Under the pieces are notes generated by a model. The model was given only the letters and a program-made list of their open reading frames with translations. It searched no databases and was not told the origin of the DNA. Of a DNA stretch of 11,000 bases, positions 1 through 6,580 are shown piece after piece. Position numbers and translations under genes: made by a program. The first letter of the stretch is position 1, and each line of letters starts with the position of its first letter. Source of the DNA: Alphaproteobacteria bacterium. Lineage in GTDB: Bacteria > Pseudomonadota > Alphaproteobacteria > Sphingomonadales > Sphingomonadaceae. The DNA lies in assembly GCA_018828205.1 (NCBI GenBank), contig JAHJWA010000160.1:1-11000 (forward strand), given 5' to 3'.

Positions 1-428
1 CCGCTGATGCTGAAACCAAGGAGCAGCAGGCCAAGAATGCCGGTGATGGTCTTGCCTGTCTCGCCGACCAGCAAATAGTGGTGAAGGTCGAAAAGCCACA
101 GCTCGGGTCTACCCCAGATGCTCGTCCAGCGATCGACGAGCGCGCCATCCTGCGCGAAATAGGCTCCGCTTCCATCCGCGTAGACGGCCTGATGAAGGCC
201 GATTTCGTCGCTGGCGAACGTAATCCGGGAGAGGCCCGGACCTTCCTCCAGCGCAGCCGAGACCGTCTCGCCAAGCATTGCGGGATCGGTGATCGCGGGC
301 TCTTCCGCACCGGGCAGCAGGATCCAGCTATCTTCCCATAGCAGCACCGTCCCGGACAGGCCGAGAATGGCGAGCAGAAGCCCGGTGATCCCGCCTGTCC
401 AGCGATGCAGCCACGAGAGCAGCTTCAT
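1..428 (-). CDS. PepSY-associated transmembrane protein (N-terminal part, runs off left edge)
   Basis: The minus strand is open from ATG at 428-426 to the window edge, giving the first 142 residues. Residues 7-31 begin with the family-typical LHRWTG and continue as a hydrophobic helix ending LSGTVLLW. A roughly 80-residue soluble (periplasmic) stretch follows, then DLHHYLLVGETGKTITG (114-130) leading into a second helix. HRW-x-G and LHxxLxxGxxG are hallmarks of PepSY-associated TM proteins. This family sits in the inner membrane and often accompanies TonB receptors; some members are reductases that release iron from siderophores. The ATG overlaps the receptor's stop codon by one base (TGATG) and has no clear Shine-Dalgarno of its own, so translation is probably coupled. 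The family call is firm; the ferric-reductase role is inference, and about two thirds of the protein lies outside the window. Confidence 0.85.
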   Translation of the reverse strand, partial: MKLLSWLHRWTGGITGLLLAILGLSGTVLLWEDSWILLPGAEEPAITDPAMLGETVSAALEEGPGLSRITFASDEIGLHQAVYADGSGAYFAQDGALVDRWTSIWGRPELWLFDLHHYLLVGETGKTITGILGLLLLGFSIS

Positions 429-2563
429 CAGAATTCGCCGCGCCATGCCAGCGTGAACGTGCGGCCGCGCCCCGCGAAGAAGCGGCTGTTGTCCATGACG
501 CGCACGGTATCGCTGTCGTAGGTTATGTAGAACGCATCGGTGAGGTTCTGCGCCGCGAGCGAGAATTCGCCGATGTCGGTCCGATAGGAGATGAAGGCAT
601 CGAGCAGGGTGTAGCCTTCGAAATCCGTCTGCGTCGCGATATCGTCGAACTCACGCGCCAGGTAGAAGCGGGCCTGTGCGCGGGCGCTGAACGGTCCGGT
701 CGTGTAATCCGCGGCGAGATTGACCCGGTCGGGCGAAATGTTCGCCCCGTCGAGATCGTCATCGATCCGGCCATCGCCGTCGCCGTCCGTCCGACCGGAC
801 AGATTGGCATAGCCGCCGCTGAACGACAGGCCGGGCACAGGTGTCTCCCAGTCGAGACTGGCTTCGAACCCTTCGATCTCGATCGGCTGGCGTTCCACCT
901 CGAACACGCCGCCGCGAAGGACGAGCAGCGACCCGAAATCGCTCGATGACCAGAAGTAGCTGGCCGACGCTTTCAAGGGCCCTCGGTCCCATTCGAGGCC
1001 CAGTTCGCGATTGTTCGAAACAACCGGTTCGAGGGAGAGGAAATCGTCGATATCGACATCCGGCTGGGTTATGCCGCGCAGGATCCGACCGACATCGGCG
1101 ATGGTGAAGCCTTCGGCATAACTGCCATAGGCGCGCAGCCCGTCGATCGGCTCGACGATGACCCCGGCGTTCCAGAGCAGGTCCTTGAAGGAGGGTGCGC
1201 CGCCATCGACCTGCACAGGGCCGTAACTTGCCAGGGTCTGGAAATCATCGACCGACAATTGCACGTTTTCGTAGCGCAGCCCGCCTGCCAGACGGAAGAG
1301 CCCGTCTGCAACCGCAAGGTTACCCTGGACGAAGGGTGCCAGACTGCGAAAATCGCTGCGCGGTACCCACACCCGGTCGGTCTGGACCAGCGATTGTTCG
1401 GTGCGATCGAACAGCGCATCGAAGCCGGTTGTCAGGACAAGGTCTTCGATGCCGGGAACGACGCGTTCGTAACTGACCTTGCCGCCAAGCTTGCGCGAAC
1501 GATTGGCCGACTGGTCGAACAGCGAGCCCGTCGGATCGATGGCAGGATCCTGGAACACGCCGAACACCCCGCCACCGAATACATCGTCGGTTCGGCTGTA
1601 AAATCCCTGGAGAACGAAGGTGCCTCCGGCAAGATCGGGATCGATGAGCGATGCGGACAGCAGCTCAGATGTGTTCGATGGTGGATCGCCTTGAGTAACG
1701 CCTCCTTCGCTGGTTGCCGGAATCCCGGCCGGCCGGTCCCCCGGAACGAGTACATAGTTCGCGTTGCCTTGCAGTTCATAGCGGTTGGCGACCAGCTCGA
1801 GCCGCGCACCGCTTGCCAGCTCGTAACCCAGCCGTCCGAACACCGACCAGCTGTCGCTGTCCTGGATTTCGCCTTGGGTGCCATCGACTCCGATCCGGTT
1901 GCCCGCCCCATCGAAAAAGGCGCCTCTGCGCTCCAGCGTCGCTCCGAAGCTCGCATCGAAGCGGCCCGCCCGGTAGCCGATAAGGGCGCCGGTCTTGGCG
2001 CCAATCCCTTCGCCGTCGAAGCCGTCCGGCACGGTTACTTGTGCAAGGGCCTGAACGGCCACGCCATCTTCACGCGGGGCGCCGATCGTGACCTGGTTCA
2101 CCACACCGCCAGTTGCGCCGATGCCCTGTAAGGCGTTGGAGCCGTAGATGACCTCGACGCGATCAATGAAGAAGGGATCGATGGTGTAGCCATCGCGGGA
2201 ACCGTCGCGAACCGGTGTCGACTGCGGGATGCCGTTGATCGCGTAGAGCGGCGAGCGACCGCGCAGGCTTTCGCCTGCCCCGCTCAGTTTTTCGCGCGTG
2301 GGCGAAAAGGATGGAAGAAGTGCGGACACTGCATCGATTGTTGAGCCCGAAATCAGGACCTGCCGGTCAAGTGTCTCGCTATCGATAACATCGACGGTAA
2401 GGGGAAGGGCGCTAGCCGGTAGTTGCGATCGAGCGGCAGTGACGATGATCGCCACATCTTCGCTCGCATGCGGTACGCTTTCGTCGATTTCTGGCGTTGC
2501 GGTTTGAGCCAGTGCCGGCGTTGCGAGAACGAGTGAAATAACGCCGGTGAGGTGCCTATGCAT
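428..2563 (-). CDS. TonB-dependent outer-membrane receptor
   Basis: A 711-residue outer-membrane beta-barrel for energised uptake of a metal chelate or similar ligand. I chose ATG 2563 over the in-frame ATG 2578 because GGAAGG lies 8 nt upstream and the protein then starts with a clean signal peptide (MHRHLTG, hydrophobic core, cleavage after ALAQ, residue 20). A TonB-box-like stretch (VAIIVTAAR, about 37-45) precedes the plug, with AINGIPQSTP (108-117), IDRVEVIYGSNALQG (133-147) and GGVVNQV (152-158). The barrel ends in the usual C-terminal aromatic (WRGEF). Residues 593-606 (DGDGDGRIDDDLDG) form an acidic, calcium-loop-like insert. The next gene overlaps by one base and is PepSY-type, the common partner of siderophore receptors. 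The ligand cannot be read from sequence; iron-siderophore is the best guess, a metal linked to the neighbouring mer-like module a weaker one. Confidence 0.93.
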   Translation of the reverse strand: MHRHLTGVISLVLATPALAQTATPEIDESVPHASEDVAIIVTAARSQLPASALPLTVDVIDSETLDRQVLISGSTIDAVSALLPSFSPTREKLSGAGESLRGRSPLYAINGIPQSTPVRDGSRDGYTIDPFFIDRVEVIYGSNALQGIGATGGVVNQVTIGAPREDGVAVQALAQVTVPDGFDGEGIGAKTGALIGYRAGRFDASFGATLERRGAFFDGAGNRIGVDGTQGEIQDSDSWSVFGRLGYELASGARLELVANRYELQGNANYVLVPGDRPAGIPATSEGGVTQGDPPSNTSELLSASLIDPDLAGGTFVLQGFYSRTDDVFGGGVFGVFQDPAIDPTGSLFDQSANRSRKLGGKVSYERVVPGIEDLVLTTGFDALFDRTEQSLVQTDRVWVPRSDFRSLAPFVQGNLAVADGLFRLAGGLRYENVQLSVDDFQTLASYGPVQVDGGAPSFKDLLWNAGVIVEPIDGLRAYGSYAEGFTIADVGRILRGITQPDVDIDDFLSLEPVVSNNRELGLEWDRGPLKASASYFWSSSDFGSLLVLRGGVFEVERQPIEIEGFEASLDWETPVPGLSFSGGYANLSGRTDGDGDGRIDDDLDGANISPDRVNLAADYTTGPFSARAQARFYLAREFDDIATQTDFEGYTLLDAFISYRTDIGEFSLAAQNLTDAFYITYDSDTVRVMDNSRFFAGRGRTFTLAWRGEF

Positions 2564-2603
2564 GAACTTTCCTTCCATTTCTGATCGGCGCCATTAAGGC
2601 GCG

Positions 2604-2622
2604 TGCAAATAACTCGCAATAG
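2604..2622 (-). promoter_or_regulatory. Possible Fur-like operator upstream of the TonB receptor
   Basis: TGCAAATAACTCGCAATAG, about 40-60 bp upstream of the receptor start, contains an imperfect dyad TGCAA-N5-TCGCA. It resembles the TGCGAAT-A-TTCGCA style of Fur sites seen before TonB receptor genes in proteobacteria. Between it and the gene a short perfect hairpin (GCGCC-ATTAA-GGCGC, 2588-2602) would lie in the leader. The match is by eye, not scored, and I could not place a convincing -10/-35 pair. Confidence 0.35.
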
Positions 2623-2708
2623 CAAAAAGGAGATTTTAATCTGAGCGGGTCGGGGCGGTATTGAGATCAGAATCAGTCCGAAAGGCCACCCTTCGCTTGG
2701 CTCCGGTA

Positions 2709-2729
2709 CCATTCACGAGGTTCGAATGG
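2709..2729. promoter_or_regulatory. Perfect inverted repeat in the receptor/oxidoreductase intergenic region
   Basis: CCATTC (2709-2714) and GAATGG (2724-2729) are exact inverted repeats separated by 9 bases. They lie about 75 bp upstream of the oxidoreductase start, in the 238-bp gap between the two divergent genes. This is a reasonable place for a regulator site, but I cannot assign it to a regulator family, and a 6-bp repeat can occur by chance. No MerR-type promoter with a 19-bp spacer is visible in this gap. Confidence 0.3.
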
Positions 2730-2801
2730 ACGATTACCCTGATTGAGGTGCGTCGGAACCCGTAGCCACTCCAGCTTCGTTGAAGATACAGGAGAATGGA
2801 T

Positions 2802-4142
2802 ATGGAATTCGATTTGGTTGTTATCGGCACGGGCACAGCAGCCATGGTTTGCGCCATGCGCGTGGCGAAGGCGGGTTGGAAAGTCGCGGTTGTCGACGAA
2901 AAGCCGTTCGGCGGCACCTGCGCGCTACGCGGCTGCGATCCCAAGAAGATGCTGGTAGCAGGCGCAGAAGCAATCGACGCGAAACAGCGAATGGCTCGTC
3001 ACGGGGTAAAGGGGGATCTGCGCATCGATTGGCCCGACCTTATCCGCTTCAAGCGCAGCTTTACCGATCCGGTACCTGAAAAGCACGCGCGCCAGTATGA
3101 AAAGGAGGGCATCGTGACCTTGCATGGAACGGCAAAATTCACGGGTCCTGATCGGCTCTCCGTAGGCGACCAGGAAATCGAATACCGCAAAATCCTGATC
3201 GCGTCGGGAGCCAGACCGATACCGTTAGACATTCCGGGCGAAGAGCACCTGATCGATAATGAGGGCTTTCTCGAACTGCCTTCGCTGCCGAAGCGCATCG
3301 TTCTGGTCGGGGGTGGATATATCGCTGCCGAGTTTTCTCATATCGCCGCCCGTGCAGGAGCCGACGTCACGATCCTCCAGCGGGGACCGCGCATGTTGAC
3401 GCAGTTCGAACCCGAACTGGTGAACTGGCTTATGGATGCTTTCGACCGGATCGGTGTTTGCGTGATCACCGATACGACTGTCGACTCAATTCGGGAACGG
3501 GGCGGAGCGTATGTGGTCCACGCGAGCGGTGAGGGCGAACCGATCGAGGTCGAAGCCGATCTCGTCGTCCACGCGGCTGGACGAGCTCCCGCCATCGAGC
3601 GGCTCGATCTCGAAAAGGGCGGTATCGCAGTCGAAAACGGAAAGCCGAAGCTCAACGAGTTTCTGCAAAGCGTGAGCAATCCGGCCGTCTATGCTGCCGG
3701 TGATGCTGCCGCGAACGGCCCCCCACTCACGCCGGTTTCCAGCCATGATGCAAAAGTCGTCGCGGCCAATCTTGTCGACGGCAATCACCGCAAACCCGAT
3801 TACAAAGGGGTGCCGAGCGTTGCCTTCACTCTTCCGCCTATCGCCCGGGTTGGTCTCACCGAGGCCGAAGCGAATAACGCGGGGTTGAAATTTCGTCTCA
3901 AGTGCGAGCGCGCCTCTGACTGGTTTACTGCCAGGCGGGTCGCCGAAGCTGTCTACGGCTTCAAGACACTGGTTGAGGAGGAGACAGGGAGGATACTAGG
4001 CGCGCATCTCGTCGGACCCGGCGCAGACCAGGCCATTAATATTTTCGGACTGGCGATTCGCCATGGGCTCACCGCTCACGATCTGAAGACTACAATGTTC
4101 GCCTATCCAACCGGTGCGTCTGACATCGGATACATGGTCTAG
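2802..4142 (+). CDS. FAD-dependent pyridine nucleotide-disulfide oxidoreductase (glutathione-reductase/MerA superfamily, non-canonical)
   Basis: A 446-residue class I flavoprotein disulfide reductase. ATG 2802 is preferred to ATG 2796 because AGGAG (2790-2794) is 7 nt from the former and only 1 nt from the latter. Visible elements are: the FAD Rossmann motif VVIGTGTAA (6-14); the redox disulfide GGTCALRGCDPKK (C40 and C45); the NAD(P) motif VLVGGGYIAAEF; an Arg-rich LQRGPR after the second strand, suggesting NADPH; the second FAD motif VYAAGDAA; and a full dimerisation domain. Canonical MerA features are absent: no N-terminal HMA domain and no C-terminal vicinal cysteines. The usual C-terminal HP-T-E dyad region reads FAYPTGASDIGYMV, with Tyr in place of His. 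It converges on merR with a 9-bp gap and is not in the merT operon. The substrate is unknown; a small thiol or metal-thiol reductase is my inference. It should not be called mercuric reductase on present evidence. Confidence 0.88.
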   Translation: MEFDLVVIGTGTAAMVCAMRVAKAGWKVAVVDEKPFGGTCALRGCDPKKMLVAGAEAIDAKQRMARHGVKGDLRIDWPDLIRFKRSFTDPVPEKHARQYEKEGIVTLHGTAKFTGPDRLSVGDQEIEYRKILIASGARPIPLDIPGEEHLIDNEGFLELPSLPKRIVLVGGGYIAAEFSHIAARAGADVTILQRGPRMLTQFEPELVNWLMDAFDRIGVCVITDTTVDSIRERGGAYVVHASGEGEPIEVEADLVVHAAGRAPAIERLDLEKGGIAVENGKPKLNEFLQSVSNPAVYAAGDAAANGPPLTPVSSHDAKVVAANLVDGNHRKPDYKGVPSVAFTLPPIARVGLTEAEANNAGLKFRLKCERASDWFTARRVAEAVYGFKTLVEEETGRILGAHLVGPGADQAINIFGLAIRHGLTAHDLKTTMFAYPTGASDIGYMV

Positions 4143-4151
4143 GGGTGGGGT

Positions 4152-4556
4152 TTAGGGCCGAGCGGACTCCAGCATGTCTATGACTGCGCAGTCGGGCACA
4201 TGACCGCCCGAACACTGCTCGACGGTAGCGGACAGGTGCCGTTCCAGGCGAGTGAGATCGTCAATCTTGCGCCGCACGTCTTCGAGGTGATGAACTGCAA
4301 TCTTGCGCACTTCGTCGCAGCATGCTTTGGCAGGACCGCCCAGGTCGAGAAGTGTCCGCACCTCTTTCGGCGCAAAACCCAGCTCGCGCGCCCGCTTGAT
4401 GAATTTGAGCGTGCGGAGATGACTGTCGTCGAAAACCCGGTGTCCGCCTGCTGTGCGATCCGGCGCACCGAGCATTCCGATCTTCTCGAAGTACCGGATT
4501 GTCTCGATATGGACGCCCGTCTTGCGTGCCAATTCACCTATCGAAAGGCCGCCCAT
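4152..4556 (-). CDS. merR: MerR-family metal-responsive transcriptional regulator
   Basis: A 134-residue regulator that would bind and untwist its own divergent promoter on sensing metal. The winged helix-turn-helix is clear (LSIGELARKTGVHIETIRYFEKIGML, 4-29, then GGHRVFDD), followed by the dimerisation coiled coil (about 80-110). Metal-ligand cysteines are C79/C80, C115 and C123. A Cys at the C79 position is typical of divalent-metal sensors (MerR, ZntR, PbrR), whereas CueR has Ser. The C115-to-C123 loop has 7 intervening residues, one fewer than Tn501 MerR. ATG 4556 is chosen because AAGGAG lies 7 nt upstream; the longer reading from GTG 4583 would start inside the operator and adds no conserved sequence. 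The divergent neighbour is merT-like, so Hg(II) is the first candidate inducer, with Cd/Zn/Pb possible. Confidence 0.88.
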   Translation of the reverse strand: MGGLSIGELARKTGVHIETIRYFEKIGMLGAPDRTAGGHRVFDDSHLRTLKFIKRARELGFAPKEVRTLLDLGGPAKACCDEVRKIAVHHLEDVRRKIDDLTRLERHLSATVEQCSGGHVPDCAVIDMLESARP

Positions 4557-4567
4557 GCCGAATCTCC

Positions 4568-4598
4568 TTGAACCTGTATCCACTACAGGAAGTACATA
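4568..4598 (+). promoter_or_regulatory. MerR-type operator/promoter for merT-GDCCVxC
   Basis: A -35 box TTGAAC (4568-4573) and a -10-like TACATA (4593-4598) are separated by 19 bp, the over-long spacer typical of MerR-regulated promoters. Inside lies a perfect dyad CCTGTA-N5-TACAGG (4573-4589), as expected for a MerR dimer site between -35 and -10. It sits in the divergent gap between merR and merT. The -10 is only a moderate match, but the combination of spacing, dyad and location is strong. Confidence 0.85.
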
Positions 4599-4623
4599 GG
4601 GATCGAATCGAATAGAGGCAAAG

Positions 4624-5019
4624 ATGACTGAGCACGCTATCCAATACGACGAGCCGAAAAGCGTGAGCGATCGCGGGGTTGCAGGCGTTGGAGTGCTGGC
4701 GAGTGCAGCGGCGCTACTCTCCGCGGCTGCTTGCTGCGTTCTGCCCTTGGTACTCGTTGCTGTCGGACTCGGCGCTGGAGGGCTGGCTTGGTTTGTTCCC
4801 TACCACTTGCCGCTCACAGTCGCAGCCTTCCTAATCGTGGCCTTTGGGTGGTTTCTCCACTTGCGCAAAGTACGTTTCTGCAGTGCCGATGGCTGTGAGA
4901 GGCCTGCTCGCAGCAGCACTGCGCGACTGACATTGCTGATGGCCACCGCGATGATCGTCCTGTCTGCGCTATGGGGCTTTATTGAACAACCATTGATGCG
5001 CGCGCTCGGAGGAGCCTGA
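4624..5019 (+). CDS. merT: MerT-like mercuric/metal transport protein
   Basis: A 131-residue inner-membrane protein with three predicted helices (about 22-56, 62-82 and 101-121). The first carries a vicinal Cys pair in SAAACCVLPLVLVAVGLG (C37, C38), matching the MerT signature. The loop after helix 2 has a second pair, RFCSADGCERP (C86, C91), where MerT has its cytoplasmic cysteines that hand Hg(II) to the reductase. The length is close to classical MerT (about 116), with a slightly longer polar N-terminus. GAGG lies 5 nt before the ATG, and the gene starts about 25 bp after the MerR-type promoter, so induction by the adjacent regulator is expected. It overlaps the next gene by one base (TGATG). 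No merP follows. Transport of Hg(II) is inferred from the family. Confidence 0.85.
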   Translation: MTEHAIQYDEPKSVSDRGVAGVGVLASAAALLSAAACCVLPLVLVAVGLGAGGLAWFVPYHLPLTVAAFLIVAFGWFLHLRKVRFCSADGCERPARSSTARLTLLMATAMIVLSALWGFIEQPLMRALGGA

Positions 5020-5246
5020 TGCAGACTGTCTCCACGATCACGTGCCCTCATTGCCAAGCGGCCACCACCGAAACCATGCCGACCAACGCATGCTGGTTTT
5101 TTTATGAATGCCAGCATTGCCAGAAAAGACTGCAGCCACTGCCAGGGGACTGTTGTGTCTTTTGCTCTTATGGTGATGTCCCGTGCCCGCCTATTCAGAA
5201 GGCGCGGGAAAATGGTGGCGGTACTACTTGCTGTCTACCGCAGTAG
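5019..5246 (+). CDS. Small cysteine-rich GDCCVxC-domain protein
   Basis: A 75-residue soluble protein with 11 cysteines. TCPHC (C9, C12) and CQHC (C31, C34) look like a zinc-ribbon-type pair. The core GDCCVFC (G43-C49) is the family-defining GDCCVxC motif, and the C-terminus carries a vicinal C71-C72. There is no signal peptide or membrane helix, so it is probably cytoplasmic. From memory the family includes selenoprotein members and often neighbours mercury genes; here all positions are Cys, with no in-frame TGA. A strong GGAGGA lies 5 nt before the ATG, inside merT, and the start overlaps the merT stop, so the two genes form one translationally coupled operon. A metal-binding or transfer role, perhaps replacing MerP, is inference. 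Its last 23 bases overlap the 3' end of the opposing integrase gene. Confidence 0.85.
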   Translation: MQTVSTITCPHCQAATTETMPTNACWFFYECQHCQKRLQPLPGDCCVFCSYGDVPCPPIQKARENGGGTTCCLPQ

Positions 5247-6453
5247 AGGGGGTCGCATCATGCAAAACGCAATCGAGATGCTTGTTCCAGTCATCAAGAG
5301 CATGGCGTTTCTCCTCTTTCCAATCGTGGCGCTGGTAAACTCCCGCCACGCCCGCACGTGAACCGCTTACATGATTCAATACCGCTTCGGTAACCTCGAA
5401 CCTTACACCTAAACGCTGGAAATTCGTCGCGAGCGTTCGTCGCAAATCGTGAAGGCGCCAGGGAGGCAAAGGTTCGCCTTCGGTTTCCTCGATGGCGCTA
5501 TCCAGCTTCATTTTGCCTTTATGGTAGCCTGCGAAGCCTGCCCCACTCGCGGTCGCAAACACTCTGCCCTTGCGCGGCCATTTCTCTCCGCCAGCCAACC
5601 GATCAAGCTCGATCATGGCGAGTTCGTTCATTGGAATGGTGTTGAACTCGCTGTTTTTCGTGCGCCGGCCGGGCAGGGTCCATAGTCTTTCCCCTCTGTC
5701 GAGTTCCTGCCAGTGCATCCCGCAAACTTCTTCGCGGCGCTGTCCGGTCAAAATCAATAAGCGGACAATCGGCCCGAAACAGGGGTGGCATTCGGGCGTG
5801 GCATGCCAGATCAAGCGCAGCTCCTTGTCAGAAAGCCAGCGATCCCGCGGCCTTACCGGCGGCGGCGTCTCCATGCCCTCCATAGGGCTGCGTTCGAGAT
5901 CGCCACGACTTACAGCCCAGCGGAATAGGCGCCGCATTACCGCAAAGACGTTCCGACGATTGGCGACCTGCTCTTCCGGCATCTGGTCGAGAACTGATAC
6001 GATATCTGCCCTGGTGATCGAAGGCAGCGGCTTCTTGCGTAGAACTGGCTCAAGATGGAGCCTGATCACACGCTCGACCAGACGACGCCATCCCTCGCCT
6101 TTGCAGGAACGGGTGAAATGCCGCGCGTAATTGTCGAACGCCAGATCGATTGCCTCCCGACGCCTCTGTTTGTCAGCCTCCACAGGATCAATGCCCTGGC
6201 CGACGAGCAAGAGCAGACGTTCGGCTTCCGAGCGGGCGGTCGTAGGTGTCCATGGAGACCCATGTGAGCCGATCGTATAACGCCGTGCGATTGTCTCACG
6301 CCCTCCCATCCTGAATTGAAGGACGTAAGAGATGCTTCCTGAAGGCGTGATCTTGGCACCAAAACCTTTGAGATCAGTGTCCCATAAAAATTGGCTCGAG
6401 CTGCCAGCCTCAACCGCGTCTATCGATTTTTTCGTGATTTTTCCTGTTGCCAT
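5224..6453 (-). CDS. P4-type tyrosine site-specific integrase
   Basis: A 409-residue recombinase of the P4/CP4-57 group that would integrate and excise the island. The N-terminus (about 1-100) is the arm-DNA-binding domain, with FLWDTDLKGFGAKITPSG and the pattern TIARRYTIGSHGSPWTPTTAR. A core-binding helical domain follows (about 105-195), then the catalytic domain. The full catalytic set is visible: R239 in LTGQRREEV, K266 in RTKNS, H335 and R338 in LHDLRRT, H361 in LNHVSG and the nucleophile Y373 in GVYQRHDW. Length is normal for the family and there are no frameshifts, so it looks functional. ATG 6453 has GAGG 6 nt upstream. Its 5' end faces trmB, about 130 bp away, and its 3' end overlaps the GDCCVxC gene. 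No excisionase gene is visible in the window. Confidence 0.95.
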   Translation of the reverse strand: MATGKITKKSIDAVEAGSSSQFLWDTDLKGFGAKITPSGSISYVLQFRMGGRETIARRYTIGSHGSPWTPTTARSEAERLLLLVGQGIDPVEADKQRRREAIDLAFDNYARHFTRSCKGEGWRRLVERVIRLHLEPVLRKKPLPSITRADIVSVLDQMPEEQVANRRNVFAVMRRLFRWAVSRGDLERSPMEGMETPPPVRPRDRWLSDKELRLIWHATPECHPCFGPIVRLLILTGQRREEVCGMHWQELDRGERLWTLPGRRTKNSEFNTIPMNELAMIELDRLAGGEKWPRKGRVFATASGAGFAGYHKGKMKLDSAIEETEGEPLPPWRLHDLRRTLATNFQRLGVRFEVTEAVLNHVSGSRAGVAGVYQRHDWKEEKRHALDDWNKHLDCVLHDATPSTAVDSK

Positions 6454-6580
6454 CCGAAACCTCGTGTCCCTTTTCTGGCAATCACCGGGTAATCACGCAA
6501 GCGGAAAAAGGAGCGAAATGGAGGCTATTCTGGCGTAAGCCGAGTCATCTAAGTACTTGGTAATACAAGAATATCGTACT
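6454..6580. other. Integrase-trmB intergenic segment (island end)
   Basis: AT-richer than the core genes to the right and probably part of the island. It contains two AATCAC direct repeats with an 11-bp period (6480-6485 and 6491-6496) and a palindrome AAGTACTT (6551-6558); either could be arm-type sites for the integrase. I see no tRNA or tmRNA gene here and no clear promoter. Confidence 0.35.

Noticed and set aside
1259..2131. 290-codon plus-strand open frame inside the TonB receptor
   Set aside because: It is antisense to the receptor barrel and has no domain or ribosome site.
2588..2602. GCGCC-ATTAA-GGCGC hairpin as a terminator
   Set aside because: It has no T run on either strand and lies in the receptor leader, not after a gene.
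2802..4142. Calling the flavoprotein mercuric reductase (merA)
   Set aside because: There is no HMA domain and no C-terminal vicinal cysteines, and the redox motif and C-terminal dyad differ. Only superfamily membership is supported.
5019..5246. Selenocysteine in the GDCCVxC protein
   Set aside because: All motif positions are Cys codons and no in-frame TGA interrupts the reading frame.
5104..5361. 85-codon plus-strand open frame after merT
   Set aside because: It overlaps the GDCCVxC gene in another frame and then the integrase end. It lacks a ribosome site; its hydrophobic tail is not enough to support a gene.
6454..6580. tRNA gene as the integration target
   Set aside because: No cloverleaf-like sequence, T-loop GTTCGA-type motif or CCA-adjacent acceptor stem was found next to the integrase.
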